Origin: Deltaproteobacteria bacterium
GTDB taxonomy: Bacteria; Myxococcota_A; Polyangia; Polyangiales; JADJMO01
Length of the DNA stretch: 64,000 nt
Direction of reading: 5' to 3'
Assembly (NCBI GenBank): GCA_022843175.1
Contig: JALHOE010000009.1
Span: 25,186-89,185 of the forward strand
The notes under the pieces were generated by a model. That model worked only from the letters and a program-made list of their open reading frames with translations, was not told the origin of the DNA and did no database searches. The position numbers and the translations under genes were made by a program. Below are positions 50,219-61,874 of the stretch, piece after piece; positions within the stretch are counted from its first letter, which is position 1; each line of letters starts with the position of its first letter.

Positions 50219-51759
50219 CGCCGCTCGAGGTCCTGCAGCTCTACCCGCCGCACGACGGCACGCTGCGCTCGGTCCTCGAGGCGCGGGCGGCGGTGGCGCC
50301 GGAGCGCGCGTTCGTCGTGCACCGCGGGGGGACGATCACCTACGGAGAGATGGTCTCGCTGGCGGAGGGCGCGGCGGCGGCGTTCGCGGCGCGCGGGGTC
50401 GGCCCCGGCGATCGGGTCGGCGTGATGACGCAGAACCACCCGTCCACGCTGATCACCTTCTTCGCCCTCGCGCGCCTCGGCGCGATCATGGTGCCGATCA
50501 ACCCGGACTACGGCGTCGAAGAGGCGCGCTACGTCCTCGAGCACGCGGCCGTGAAGGGCATTCTCACCTCGCCGGCGCTGCGTGACACCGCGGCCGCCGC
50601 GTTCGCCGCGCCGTTCTTCGTCTCCACCGAGGACCCGCCGTCGCCGGGCAGCGCACCGGACGTCGGCCGCGCCGACCGGGCCTGCGTCTTCATCTACACC
50701 TCGGGCACCACGGGCTTCCCCAAGGGCGTGATGCACTCGCAGCGCAACGTCGTCCTCGCGGGCGAGGGCTTCGTCGAGCGGATGCACCTCGCGCCGCACG
50801 ACCGGCTGTTGTGCGTGCTGCCGATGTTCCACGTCAACGCGCTCTTCTATTCGTTCGCGGGCGCGCTCGCCGCGGGCGCCACCCTCATCCTCGAGCCGCG
50901 GTTCTCGGCGTCGCAGTTCTGGCGCACGGTGAAGGAGAGCGGCGCCACCGAGGTGAACACGCTCGCCGCGGTCACCACCATCCTGATGCGGCGCCCGCGC
51001 AGCGAGTACGTGCCCGGCCACGCGCTCACCAAGATCTACGGCGCCCCGTTCACCGCCGAGACCTACCAGGTGTTTCGCGAGGACTTCGCCGTGCCGACGC
51101 TGATCGAGGGCTACGGCATGTCCGAGGTGCCGGGGGTGCTCAACAACCCGTTCGAGGGGCCGCACCGGGTCGGGAGCATGGGCAAGCCGAGCCGTCACCC
51201 CGATCACGCGCTGCCGTTCGCCGAGATGAAGGTCGTCGACGACGCAGGCCAAGAGGTGCCGGACGGCGAGACCGGCGAGCTGTGGGTGCGCACGCCGATC
51301 GTGATGCTCGGCTACTACCGCGAGCCCGAGCAGACGGCCGCCGCGTTCGAGGGCGGGTGGTTCCGCACCGGAGATCTCGGCCGGCGAGACGAGCGCGGCT
51401 ACTTCTGGTTCGTCGCCCGCAAGAAGGACATCATCCGCGTGCGCGGCGAGAACGTGTCCGGTGCGGAGCTCGATCGGGTGATCGGCGAGCACCCGTTGGT
51501 GCTCGAAGCGGCGGCGATCGCGGTGCCGTCGGAGCTCGGCGAGGACGACATCCTCGTGGCCGTCGTGCCGCGCGGCGCGCTCACCGCCGAGGCGCTCGCC
51601 GACTGGTGTCGGGAACGCCTCGCCGCGAGCAAGGTGCCGCGGTTCGTCGTGTTCGTCGACGCGCTCCCCCGGACGCCGACCCACCGGGTCGAGAAATACA
51701 GACTGCGCGCCGACGCGTCGCTGCGCCGGCGCGCCGCCGAGATCAAGCGATCGTCGTGA
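50215..51759 (+). CDS. ATP-dependent acyl-CoA synthetase (AMP-forming)
   Basis: A 514-residue ANL-superfamily ligase. The AMP-binding P-loop motif reads 'FIYTSGTTGFPKGVMHS' near 160; further motifs are 'YGMSEVPG', 'GWFRTGDLGRRDERGYF' with the ATP-ribose Asp, and 'IRVRGENVSGAELDRVI'. The C-terminal catalytic Lys lies in 'TPTHRVEKYRLR'. Closest in style to fatty-acyl/crotonobetaine-type CoA ligases. Its start is coupled to the citryl-CoA-lyase-like gene. The last 17 bases overlap the end of the convergent GST gene. Confidence 0.93.
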   Translation: MTPLEVLQLYPPHDGTLRSVLEARAAVAPERAFVVHRGGTITYGEMVSLAEGAAAAFAARGVGPGDRVGVMTQNHPSTLITFFALARLGAIMVPINPDYGVEEARYVLEHAAVKGILTSPALRDTAAAAFAAPFFVSTEDPPSPGSAPDVGRADRACVFIYTSGTTGFPKGVMHSQRNVVLAGEGFVERMHLAPHDRLLCVLPMFHVNALFYSFAGALAAGATLILEPRFSASQFWRTVKESGATEVNTLAAVTTILMRRPRSEYVPGHALTKIYGAPFTAETYQVFREDFAVPTLIEGYGMSEVPGVLNNPFEGPHRVGSMGKPSRHPDHALPFAEMKVVDDAGQEVPDGETGELWVRTPIVMLGYYREPEQTAAAFEGGWFRTGDLGRRDERGYFWFVARKKDIIRVRGENVSGAELDRVIGEHPLVLEAAAIAVPSELGEDDILVAVVPRGALTAEALADWCRERLAASKVPRFVVFVDALPRTPTHRVEKYRLRADASLRRRAAEIKRSS

Positions 51760-52417
51760 ACGGCTTGTCCTTGAGGGACGCGGCGAAGCCCTCGATGACC
51801 TCGTTGGTCTTCTTCCAGGCCGGACGCGCGCGCATCGTCTTCATGTAGCGATCGACGTTCGGGAACTTGGCGAGGTTGACGCCGATGAGATCGCCGGCCG
51901 AGAGCACCTGCGCGCCGAAGTAGTCGGCGATGGTGAGCTCGTCGCCGGCGAGGAACTTCTTATCGCCGAGGAGGTGCTTGTCGAGGATGGTGAGCCAGCG
52001 CTCCGCCTTCTCCTTGCCCCAGTCGACGACGCCCTGGTGCACGTCGTTGCCGGGGCGTTTGTGGTGCTCGAACACCTGCGGGTAGATGAGGTTGTAGGCC
52101 CACTCGCGCATGAGGCCGGTGTTGAACCAGTCCATCATTTCGTTGACCCGCGCGCGCTTCTTGAGGTCCTTCGGGTAGGCGGCCGAGTCGTGCTTGTCGG
52201 CGAGGTACTTGAGGATCGACGAGACCTCGGTGAGCACGAAGTCGCCGTCCTTGAGCACCGGCACCTGGTTGCTGGGATTGAGCGAGGAGAACGGCGGCTG
52301 GTAGTGCGCGCCGGTCATCAGGTCGACGACCTCGAGCTCGAGCGGGATGTTGTTCTCGGCGCAGAACTGGACGATCGGGCGGGAGGTGGTGGATGCGGGG
52401 TGGAAGTAGAGCTTCAT
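51743..52417 (-). CDS. Glutathione S-transferase, theta-like
   Basis: A 224-residue GST. The N-terminal thioredoxin-like domain has 'LYFHPASTTSRPIVQFCAEN' (possible catalytic Ser), the cis-Pro 'NPSNQVPVLKDG' and 'LTEVSSILKYLADK' for glutathione binding. The helical C-terminal domain has 'FLAGDELTIADYFGAQVL', the conserved N-capping box. It lacks the SSCxWRVRIAL zeta motif, so it is not an obvious maleylacetoacetate isomerase. It is divergent from the reductase-dioxygenase fusion across 50 bp, which may place both under one aromatic-degradation control. Confidence 0.93.
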   Translation of the reverse strand: MKLYFHPASTTSRPIVQFCAENNIPLELEVVDLMTGAHYQPPFSSLNPSNQVPVLKDGDFVLTEVSSILKYLADKHDSAAYPKDLKKRARVNEMMDWFNTGLMREWAYNLIYPQVFEHHKRPGNDVHQGVVDWGKEKAERWLTILDKHLLGDKKFLAGDELTIADYFGAQVLSAGDLIGVNLAKFPNVDRYMKTMRARPAWKKTNEVIEGFAASLKDKPFTTIA

Positions 52418-52467
52418 CTTTGGGCCTCGTGAGGTGCGGGCGAGGAAAGTAGACTCGGGCCACCACG

Positions 52468-54798
52468 ATGGCCAGATCGTTCACGGTGCAGCGCGGTGCC
52501 ACACGGATCGTATTCGGCGCGGGAGCGTCGAAGCGGATCGCCGAGCACATCGCGCCCCTGTCCCTGCAGCGGATTCTCGTTGTGAGCACGCCGGGGCGGA
52601 GAGCCGACGCGAGCGAGCTCGCGCGCCAGCTCTCCGCCGAGGTCTTCGCCGAGGCGCGCGAGCATGTGCCGGCCGAGATCGTCGGGCGCGCGCGCAAGGC
52701 GGCCGAGCGGATCGCGGCCGACGGTGTGGTCGCGTTCGGCGGCGGGTCGGCGATCGGTCTCGCCAAGGCGCTGGCGCTCGGCGGAGCCCTGCGCGTCGTG
52801 GTCGTGCCGACGACGTACTCCGGCTCGGAGATGACGCCGGTCTACGGCATCACCGAGGCCTCCGAGAAGCGCACCGGGCGCGACGAGCGCGTGCGCCCGT
52901 CGCTCGTGATCTACGATCCGCTGCTCACGCACGGCCTCGCGCGAGGGATCACCGTCAACAGCTTGTGGAACGCGATGGCTCACGCGGTCGAGGCGCTCTG
53001 GCTCGACAGCGATCGCGCGACCGAGCGGGTCGCCGAGGACGCGCTCGGTTTGCTCTCGTCGGCGCTCCGCCGACTCGCCGTGCAGCTCGACGACGAGGAC
53101 GCGCGCTCCGACGCGCTCGAGGGAGCGTACCTCGCGGGCATCGCCTTCGCCGACGGCGGCGCCGGCCCGCACCACAAGCTGTGTCACGTCCTCGGCGGGA
53201 TGTTCGGCCTCCCCCACGCCGCGACGCACGCGGCGATCCTGCCGCACGTCGCGCGCGCGATGGCCACGTCGTCGCCGCGCGCCATGCTGGCGATCTCCCG
53301 CGCGCTCGGGGTCGTCGATCCGATCGCCGGTCTCGAGGCGCTCGCCCGAAGGACCCACGCGCCGCGCTCGCTCGCGGCGCTCGGCATGGGGCGCGAGGGG
53401 ATCGCGCGCGTGCTCGCGGCGACGCCCCTCGACAAGGAGCTCGTTCGCGCGGTGCTCGAAGGGGCCTTCGCGCCGCCCGAGGTCGTGTCGACCCCGGTGC
53501 GCGGCCCGGACGCGATCGAGACGATGCCCGACGCGTTCGGCGTCCACGAGTCCGAGGCGCTCGAGGGCGCCCTGCCGAGGAACCAGAACACGCCCCGGCC
53601 GGCGCCGCGCGGGCTCTATCCCGAGCTCGTCAACCTCACGCCGTTCACCAGCCGTCGCAGCGACAACCTGCGCCTGTGGCTCTATCGCATCCGGCCGTCG
53701 TTCTCTCACGGGCCGCTGTTGCCGCTGCCGTCGGCGCGGTTCGCGGGGGAGCTCACCGACGTCGAGCCGAACCGCACACGGTGGCGCCCGCTCGAGCCGC
53801 GAGAGGGAGACTTCCTCGACGGCCTCGTCACGCTCGGCGCGTCGGGCGAGCCCACTCACGGACCGGGCTTCGCCGTGCACCTCTACTCGGGCGACGCGGA
53901 CATGAACGACCGCTGCTTCGCCAACGCCGACGGCGACCTGCTCATCGTCCCGCAGCAGGGCGTGCTCGACATCCGCACCGAGCTCGGCTGGTTGCGCGCC
54001 GCGCCGGGGAGCGCGGTGATGATCCCACGCGCGATCAAGTTCACCGTCGGCATGCCGAGCGGCGCTTCGCGCGGGTGGATGCTCGAGGTGTTCGGCACCC
54101 GCCTCAAGCTCCCCGAGCGCGGACCGCTCGGCTCCAACGGGCTCGCCGACGAGCGCCACCTCCGCGCGCCGGTCGCGTCGTTCGAGGATCGTCTGTGCCC
54201 CAACGGCTATCAGTTCGTCACCAAGGCGGGCGGCCGCCTCTTCGCCGCGATGCAGGAGCACTCGCCGTTCGACGTCGTGGCCTGGCACGGCAAGCCGGCG
54301 CCGTTCGTCTACGACCTCTCGCTGTTCAACGCGATGGGCACCGTCAACTTCGATCACCCCGACCCCTCGATCCACACCGTGCTCACCGCGCCGCTCGATG
54401 ACCACGGTCGCGCCGTGGCCGATTTCGTGGTGTTCCCCGGCCGGTGGGAGGTCGCCGAGCACACGTTCCGGCCGCCGTCGATGCACCGCAACGCGGCGAG
54501 CGAGATCAACTGCGTCGTCCGCGATCCTGCGCCGGGCGGCGGCTACGATCCGGGCGTCACCTTCCTCACCCCGCTCCTCACCGGGCACGGCATCTCGACG
54601 AAGAGCTACGACACCGTGCTGTCGACGCCCGACGAGCTCGCCGAGAAGCCGCGACGCATCCCCGACGAGTCGCTGTGGATCATGTTCGAGTCGGCGCTCC
54701 AGTTCCGCCTCTCGCGCTGGGCCCGCGAGACCGACCGCCGCGATCCGGACTTCCTCGCGATGTTCCAGGGGATGCAGAAGCGCTTCGATCACAGGTAG
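52468..54798 (+). CDS. Fusion of maleylacetate reductase (Fe-ADH family) and homogentisate 1,2-dioxygenase
   Basis: A 776-residue single-frame protein. Residues 1-~350 are an iron-type alcohol dehydrogenase of the maleylacetate reductase kind: 'VAFGGGSAIGLAKALAL' (nucleotide loop), 'VVPTTYSGSEMTPVYGI', 'AMAHAVEALW', and 'HHKLCHVLGGMFGLPHAATH'. From ~365 a full homogentisate dioxygenase follows: 'GALPRNQNTPRPAPRGLYPE', 'LWLYRIRPSFSHGP', and near the end 'FVVFPGRWEVAEHTFRPP' then 'MHRNAASEINCV'. The three iron ligands (His and Glu there and His in 'LLTGHGISTKSYD') are retained. Both halves look complete. It would open homogentisate-type rings and reduce maleylacetate, two steps that usually belong to different pathways. 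A fusion of these is unusual. Confidence 0.92.
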   Translation: MARSFTVQRGATRIVFGAGASKRIAEHIAPLSLQRILVVSTPGRRADASELARQLSAEVFAEAREHVPAEIVGRARKAAERIAADGVVAFGGGSAIGLAKALALGGALRVVVVPTTYSGSEMTPVYGITEASEKRTGRDERVRPSLVIYDPLLTHGLARGITVNSLWNAMAHAVEALWLDSDRATERVAEDALGLLSSALRRLAVQLDDEDARSDALEGAYLAGIAFADGGAGPHHKLCHVLGGMFGLPHAATHAAILPHVARAMATSSPRAMLAISRALGVVDPIAGLEALARRTHAPRSLAALGMGREGIARVLAATPLDKELVRAVLEGAFAPPEVVSTPVRGPDAIETMPDAFGVHESEALEGALPRNQNTPRPAPRGLYPELVNLTPFTSRRSDNLRLWLYRIRPSFSHGPLLPLPSARFAGELTDVEPNRTRWRPLEPREGDFLDGLVTLGASGEPTHGPGFAVHLYSGDADMNDRCFANADGDLLIVPQQGVLDIRTELGWLRAAPGSAVMIPRAIKFTVGMPSGASRGWMLEVFGTRLKLPERGPLGSNGLADERHLRAPVASFEDRLCPNGYQFVTKAGGRLFAAMQEHSPFDVVAWHGKPAPFVYDLSLFNAMGTVNFDHPDPSIHTVLTAPLDDHGRAVADFVVFPGRWEVAEHTFRPPSMHRNAASEINCVVRDPAPGGGYDPGVTFLTPLLTGHGISTKSYDTVLSTPDELAEKPRRIPDESLWIMFESALQFRLSRWARETDRRDPDFLAMFQGMQKRFDHR

Positions 54799-55883
54799 CG
54801 CAGCACCCACACATCGCGCCGCCGCAGCTTGAGCGCCGCGTACCAGCGGCACAGCGGGTAGAGGATCGCGAGCGCGAGCAGCCAACCGAAGTAGACGCCG
54901 GGCAGCCCCGCGCGCACGCCGCCGCCCGCGAAGAACGGCTTGCCGAGGATGCTCTCGCCGCGGAGCCACCACGCGCCGAGGAGCGCCAGCGTGTGCAGCA
55001 GGTAGAGGTGCGCGATGTAATAGAAGAGCGGGACGCGCCCGATCACCTCGAAGGGCTTCCACTCGCGCTTCTCGAGGAGGGCCAGCGCGATCAGCGCCGG
55101 CCCGAGCGTCATCAACAGGTACGCGAGCGACGGCGGGTACTTCTGGCAGTTGAGGAACGACAGCACGGGGTGGAGCTCACCGCTCCACGGGCGCGGATCG
55201 CCGTAGCGGTTGAGCCCGCGAACGACGACGAACGCGGCAGTCGCCGCCGCGCCGAGCCAGAGGAGCTTCTTGCGCTCGTTCACGACCGTGCCGAGCGCGA
55301 AGCCCGCGGCGATCACGCCGACCCACGGGATGAGCGGGTAGACGACGAACACCCGGTAGCCGCTGGCCGGCTCGAAGAGCCCCGGCGCGTGGAGGATCGA
55401 GGCGAGCCACTTGGGGCCGAGCGCGTGGTGGTCGAGCAGGTTGTGGAGCGCGATGGTGGCGACGCCGATCGCCCCGACGACGCGCGGGCGGAGGAACACC
55501 AGCGCGGCGAGCCCGATCATCGACCACCCGATCGCCCAGATGACCTGCAGCGCGGTGAATCGCCAGGTGATGTCGAAGAACCAGCCGACCCGAATGACCG
55601 TGACCTCGAGCAGGATGAGCCACAGGCCGCGGGTGACGAGGAACTTCGACACCGCGCTCCGCGAGTCCCCGCGGGCGAGCATCAAGTAGGCCGAGGTGCC
55701 GGCGAGCAGCACGAAGACCGGCGCGCAGAAGTGGGTGATCCACCGGGTGAAGAACAGCGGCAGCGTCGTGGTCGCGAGGGCCGTGGGATCGCGCCGCCCG
55801 TCGCCGAAGAAGTCGCGCGCGTGATCGAGCGCCATCAGGACCATCACGATCCCGCGCAGCCGATCGATCGCGCCGTACCTCAC
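54789..55883 (-). CDS. DUF1624/heparan-glucosaminide-acetyltransferase-like membrane protein
   Basis: A 364-residue protein from a GTG at 55883 that overlaps the upstream stop (GTGA). It starts 'YGAIDRLRGIVMVLMALDHA', the family's signature (R-x-R-G, then 'LMALDH.RDFF'), with catalytic-type His and Asp in the first helix. About ten hydrophobic helices follow, including 'VFLRPRVVGAIGVATIALHN' and 'LFYYIAHLYLLHTLALLGAW'. This DUF1624 family is related to lysosomal heparan acetyltransferases and moves acyl groups across membranes. It overlaps the fusion gene's end by 10 bases. The substrate is unknown. Confidence 0.88.
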   Translation of the reverse strand: MRYGAIDRLRGIVMVLMALDHARDFFGDGRRDPTALATTTLPLFFTRWITHFCAPVFVLLAGTSAYLMLARGDSRSAVSKFLVTRGLWLILLEVTVIRVGWFFDITWRFTALQVIWAIGWSMIGLAALVFLRPRVVGAIGVATIALHNLLDHHALGPKWLASILHAPGLFEPASGYRVFVVYPLIPWVGVIAAGFALGTVVNERKKLLWLGAAATAAFVVVRGLNRYGDPRPWSGELHPVLSFLNCQKYPPSLAYLLMTLGPALIALALLEKREWKPFEVIGRVPLFYYIAHLYLLHTLALLGAWWLRGESILGKPFFAGGGVRAGLPGVYFGWLLALAILYPLCRWYAALKLRRRDVWVLRYL

Positions 55884-56083
55884 TCGCCCGTCGCGTCCAG
55901 AGCGGCCTCGGCGGCCGGGTGGGTGTCGGCGACGCCGGCGTCCGCCGCGGGCGTGTCCTTCTCGATGAGAAACCCGCCGCCCCTGCGCTGTGCGCGGAGC
56001 GAGGTGAGGAGGCCGGCTCCGACGAGGAGGACCGAGCCGCCGATCAGCCACTTGTTCAGGTTGTAGGGCGAGGGCGGCGGCAC
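55880..56083 (-). CDS. Small single-helix membrane protein
   Basis: A protein of about 67 residues with one helix ('WLIGGSVLLVGAGLLTSLRA'), followed by an Ala/Asp/Glu-rich tail. The start is uncertain: a GTG at 56083 (8 bp after the upstream stop) or a TTG at 56119. Its stop overlaps the acyltransferase-like gene's GTG. No family is recognised; it may be an accessory subunit in that transcript. Confidence 0.55.
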   Translation of the reverse strand: MPPPSPYNLNKWLIGGSVLLVGAGLLTSLRAQRRGGGFLIEKDTPAADAGVADTHPAAEAALDATGE

Positions 56084-56090
56084 GGGCGGA

Positions 56091-56534
56091 TCATGGGCTC
56101 GCGGCCGCGCTCGGCGCAACAGACAACAGCGAGAGCTGCACCTGCATGCACCGCACGTGCAGCTCTCGCTTCGAGGCGGTGTCCGCGCGCAGCTTCGCGG
56201 CCTCGGCGACGTGGCCGGCCTTCTCGAGCCCGCGCAGGCAGCCGTCGAGGGCGGCGGCGCGGATCGCCTCGTCGCGCTGGTTGGAGGTGGCCCGCTGGGC
56301 GGCGATCTGCGCGCGGAGCCGGGCGATCTCCTCGTGTCGGTGGAGCAGCTCGGCCCGCGCGAGCAGCGCTTCGGCGCGGAGCCAGTCGGCCTCGTTCGAC
56401 GACGAGGTGTGCGGGCGCGCCGCTTCGACCAGCGCGCGCGCCTCTCTCCGCGGCCAGAGCACGGTGCGGTCGACGAGCAGGGCGCCGATCAACGCGACCG
56501 ACAGCGTCGCGACGGCGAGGAGGACGTTGCGCAA
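56091..56534 (-). CDS. Membrane-anchored coiled-coil protein, function unknown
   Basis: A 147-residue protein from a TTG at 56534, which lies one base after the gcvP stop. An N-terminal helix ('VLLAVATLSVALIGALLV') anchors it, and residues ~45-125 are Ala/Arg/Glu-rich heptads suggesting a coiled coil. Two Cys residues occur ('LDGCLRGLEKAG', 'ELHVRCMQ'). No ATG or strong ribosome site supports the start. It may be co-transcribed with gcvP but is not part of the glycine pathway by sequence. Confidence 0.6.
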   Translation of the reverse strand: MRNVLLAVATLSVALIGALLVDRTVLWPRREARALVEAARPHTSSSNEADWLRAEALLARAELLHRHEEIARLRAQIAAQRATSNQRDEAIRAAALDGCLRGLEKAGHVAEAAKLRADTASKRELHVRCMQVQLSLLSVAPSAAASP

Positions 56535-56535
56535 C

Positions 56536-59451
<2,916 letters not shown>

Positions 59452-59528
59452 GGGTGCTCTCTAGGAGGGGGATGGGCGTGTCGCAATGCTCGGCGCGGCC
59501 GGCGCGGCACGTGCAGGACGGAGCGGCG

Positions 59529-59984
59529 ATGCTCGACTCGTCGTCGCGCCTGCGGTGTGTCGCACCTCTGCCGTCCCCCAGTGAGTGGGAGGAGTCCACT
59601 TTCACGCGCCCGATGCGGTCGCCGTTCGCCAAGGAGGCGCCGAAGCCACCTGCCGAGGTGGACGTGAAGCTCGAGGAGGCTGCGCTTTTCGAGGCCCCGG
59701 CGCCGCGGAAGCTGCCGACCGCGAAGCCGCACGCCGCGCTCCGCCGCGTGACGACGGCGCCACCGCCCCGGCGTTCCGCGCGGGTGGAGCCGCCGATGGA
59801 CGCCGAGGCGACGTGGAAGGGAAAGGTGAACCCCGAGCTGATCCGCGCGATTGGCGAGCGGGACTCGCAGCGCATGCGCCAGGCGATCCGCGCGGTCGAG
59901 GCGCTCGACCTGGCGAAGACCGTCGAGCAGCCGGCGCTCGACATGGACCTCCTCGAGACGTCGGCCGTTCGCCGGTCCGAATAA
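59529..59984 (+). CDS. Hypothetical cytoplasmic protein
   Basis: A protein of 151 residues from the ATG at 59529 (ACGGAG upstream), or longer from 59472. It has no signal or membrane segment. The first ~95 residues are Pro/Ala/Arg-rich and probably disordered ('FAKEAPKPPAEVDVKLEEAA'). The last ~50 form likely helices ('PELIRAIGERDSQRMRQAIR'). It is divergent from gcvP. No family is recognised. Confidence 0.55.
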   Translation: MLDSSSRLRCVAPLPSPSEWEESTFTRPMRSPFAKEAPKPPAEVDVKLEEAALFEAPAPRKLPTAKPHAALRRVTTAPPPRRSARVEPPMDAEATWKGKVNPELIRAIGERDSQRMRQAIRAVEALDLAKTVEQPALDMDLLETSAVRRSE

Positions 59985-60020
59985 CCACACGCACGCAGAA
60001 TCGGCCGCGTGACGCTGCTG

Positions 60021-61316
60021 TCACAAACGGGTCGCAACGATGGCGGCGCGAATCACCTCGCGGACGGGCACATGGTGCTCCGCAGCGCGTGTTCGACACA
60101 CATCGAGCTCGGGGTGGACGACGGGCGGGAGTCCGTCTCCATCGGCGATTTTTACTGTCACTACGCCGTACTCGGTCTCGACCTCGACGAACCGGCGGGG
60201 CCGCTCGACGCGCGAGACCTCGCTCCGGCGGACGCCGAGCGAGCCCGTCTCGGCGAGCAGTGCGCGCGCGAGCGCGTCGGCCCGGTCGACGTCGCAGAGC
60301 ACGGCGACGGTCATCGCCGGGCGCCCCTTCTTCATGGTGATCGGCTGGGCCCACGCGTCGCGCGCGCCGCCGGCGAGGAGCGCCTCGATCGCGATCGCGG
60401 CGACCTCGCCCGTCGCGTCGTCGAGGTTGGCCTCGAGCACCACCATCTGCGTCGCGCGTGCGTGGCTCGGCGGGTCGCCGAGGACGAGGCGAACGACGTT
60501 CGGTCGATCGGCGAGATCGCGCCGTCCCGCGCCGTAGCCGATCGCGCGCGGGGTGAACGCGGGCCATCCGCCGAGCTTGCAGGGGAAGAGCTCGCTGAAG
60601 GCGCGGAGCAGCGCGGCGCCGGTCGGGGTGACGAGCTCGCCGACGATCGCGGCGTCGCGCACCGGCAAGCCGATCATGAGCTCGAGGGTGGCCGGCGCGG
60701 GCAGGGGGATCGCACCGTGCGCGCCCCGGGTCGTGCCGCCCGCCATCGGCAGCGCGCCGATCGAGACGCCGAGACCGTCGCCGAGGTGCGCGATCGCGGC
60801 GGACGCGCCGACGATGTCGACGATGGCGTCGACGCCGCCCACCTCGTGGAAGTGCACGCGCGACAGCGGCTGCCGGTGCACCTTGGCCTCGGCCTCGCCG
60901 AGCCGGAGGAAGACGCGCTGGGCGATCTCCTTGACCCGCGCGTCGAGCGGCGCGCCGTCGAGGAGCACCTTGATCGCTGCGTAGTCGCGCGCCGGCTGCT
61001 CGCCCTCGACCACGACGTCGAACGAGCGAGCGGCGATCGCGTGCTTGTCGCGGCGGCCGAGCTCGAGGCGGTAGCCGGTGAGGCCGGTCGCGGCGACGGC
61101 GCGCTCGATCACCTCGGCGGGTACGCCGAGATCGAGGAACGCGGCGATGAGCATGTCGCCGGCGGCGCCGCCGATCGGATCGACGTGGAGCACCCGGGCG
61201 CAGCGCTCGAACGCGGCCGGCGGCGGCGGGGGCGCCGCGAAGGACGACACGCTCGACTCATGGGCCGCGTCGTCGTGGTCATGATCGTGGTCGTGGTCGT
61301 GACCTTCGTGCGCCAT
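60021..61316 (-). CDS. larC: LarC, nickel insertase of pincer-nucleotide cofactor synthesis, with His/Asp-rich N-terminus
   Basis: A 431-residue single-frame LarC (DUF111). It loads nickel into the pincer cofactor of lactate racemase and related enzymes. Residues ~3-18 form a His/Asp tract ('HEGHDHDHDHDHDDAAHE'), a likely nickel store or chaperone-type site. The core starts 'RVLHVDPIGGAAGDMLIAAF', continues with 'VHFHEVGGVDAIVDIVGA' and 'PLPAPATLELMIGLPV', and ends with the LarC2 region ('MVVLEANLDDATGEVAAIA', 'GRPAMTVAVLCDV'). In lactobacilli larC1 and larC2 are joined by a frameshift; here one frame suffices. The ATG at 61316 is preferred over 61349. It lies downstream of rplS. Confidence 0.95.
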   Translation of the reverse strand: MAHEGHDHDHDHDHDDAAHESSVSSFAAPPPPPAAFERCARVLHVDPIGGAAGDMLIAAFLDLGVPAEVIERAVAATGLTGYRLELGRRDKHAIAARSFDVVVEGEQPARDYAAIKVLLDGAPLDARVKEIAQRVFLRLGEAEAKVHRQPLSRVHFHEVGGVDAIVDIVGASAAIAHLGDGLGVSIGALPMAGGTTRGAHGAIPLPAPATLELMIGLPVRDAAIVGELVTPTGAALLRAFSELFPCKLGGWPAFTPRAIGYGAGRRDLADRPNVVRLVLGDPPSHARATQMVVLEANLDDATGEVAAIAIEALLAGGARDAWAQPITMKKGRPAMTVAVLCDVDRADALARALLAETGSLGVRRSEVSRVERPRRFVEVETEYGVVTVKIADGDGLPPVVHPELDVCRTRAAEHHVPVREVIRAAIVATRL

Positions 61317-61337
61317 GGCGGGCCTAGCTTCGCACAG

Positions 61338-61377
61338 CAAAAACGGCAACGCCCCCCCGCGCGAGCGAGAGGGCGGT
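61338..61377 (-). terminator. Candidate intrinsic terminator downstream of rplS
   Basis: Read on the minus strand, a GC-rich stem (CGCCC... paired with ...GGGCG) is followed by 'GTTGCCGTTTTTGC', giving a T-run after the hairpin. It lies between the rplS stop (61395) and the larC start (61316), so larC probably has its own promoter or depends on readthrough. Confidence 0.6.
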
Positions 61378-61394
61378 GCACGAACGGAAGAAGA

Positions 61395-61751
61395 TCAGGC
61401 GTCCTTCTGGTCGCGGAGGCGGGCGGCCTTGCCCTGCAGCTCGCGGAGATAGAACAGGCGCGAGCGGCGGACGACGCCCTTGCCGGTGATCTCGATCTTG
61501 TCGATGCGGGGCGAGTAGAGCGGGAAGATGCGCTCGACGCCGACGTTGAACGAGATCTTGCGGACCGTGAACGTGCTGCGCGCGCCGTTGCGGTGCTGCT
61601 TGATCACGAGGCCCTGGAAGATCTGGACGCGCTCTTTGTCGCCCTCGACGATCTTGTAGTGGACGCGAACGGTGTCGCCGTTGCGGAATTCGGGGATGTC
61701 CTTGCGGATCTGCGCGGCCTCGAGGGCCTGAATCTGCGGGGCGGTATTCAT
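61395..61751 (-). CDS. rplS: 50S ribosomal protein L19
   Basis: A 118-residue ribosomal protein of the L19 family. '[19 protein letters not shown]', '[18 protein letters not shown]', '[18 protein letters not shown]' and '[18 protein letters not shown]' are all diagnostic. Usual length is near 115. The ATG at 61751 is chosen over an upstream start at 61775. The usual partners (rpsP, rimM, trmD) are not beside it. A terminator-like hairpin follows. Confidence 0.97.
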   Translation of the reverse strand: MNTAPQIQALEAAQIRKDIPEFRNGDTVRVHYKIVEGDKERVQIFQGLVIKQHRNGARSTFTVRKISFNVGVERIFPLYSPRIDKIEITGKGVVRRSRLFYLRELQGKAARLRDQKDA

Positions 61752-61874
61752 CGAACGGGCTCCAGAGCTCGCCATGGGTCGGCGAAGGGGGCGCGAAGGA
61801 AAGCACAGGGGTGCCCTTCGGTCAATCGGTTCCCGGCCCTTTTGGCCGGGGCGGGGTCAACGTAGGGCTCTACC

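Noticed and set aside
51743..52417. GST as maleylacetoacetate isomerase for the neighbouring homogentisate dioxygenase
   Set aside because: The zeta-class SSCxWRVRIAL motif is absent; the protein looks theta-like.
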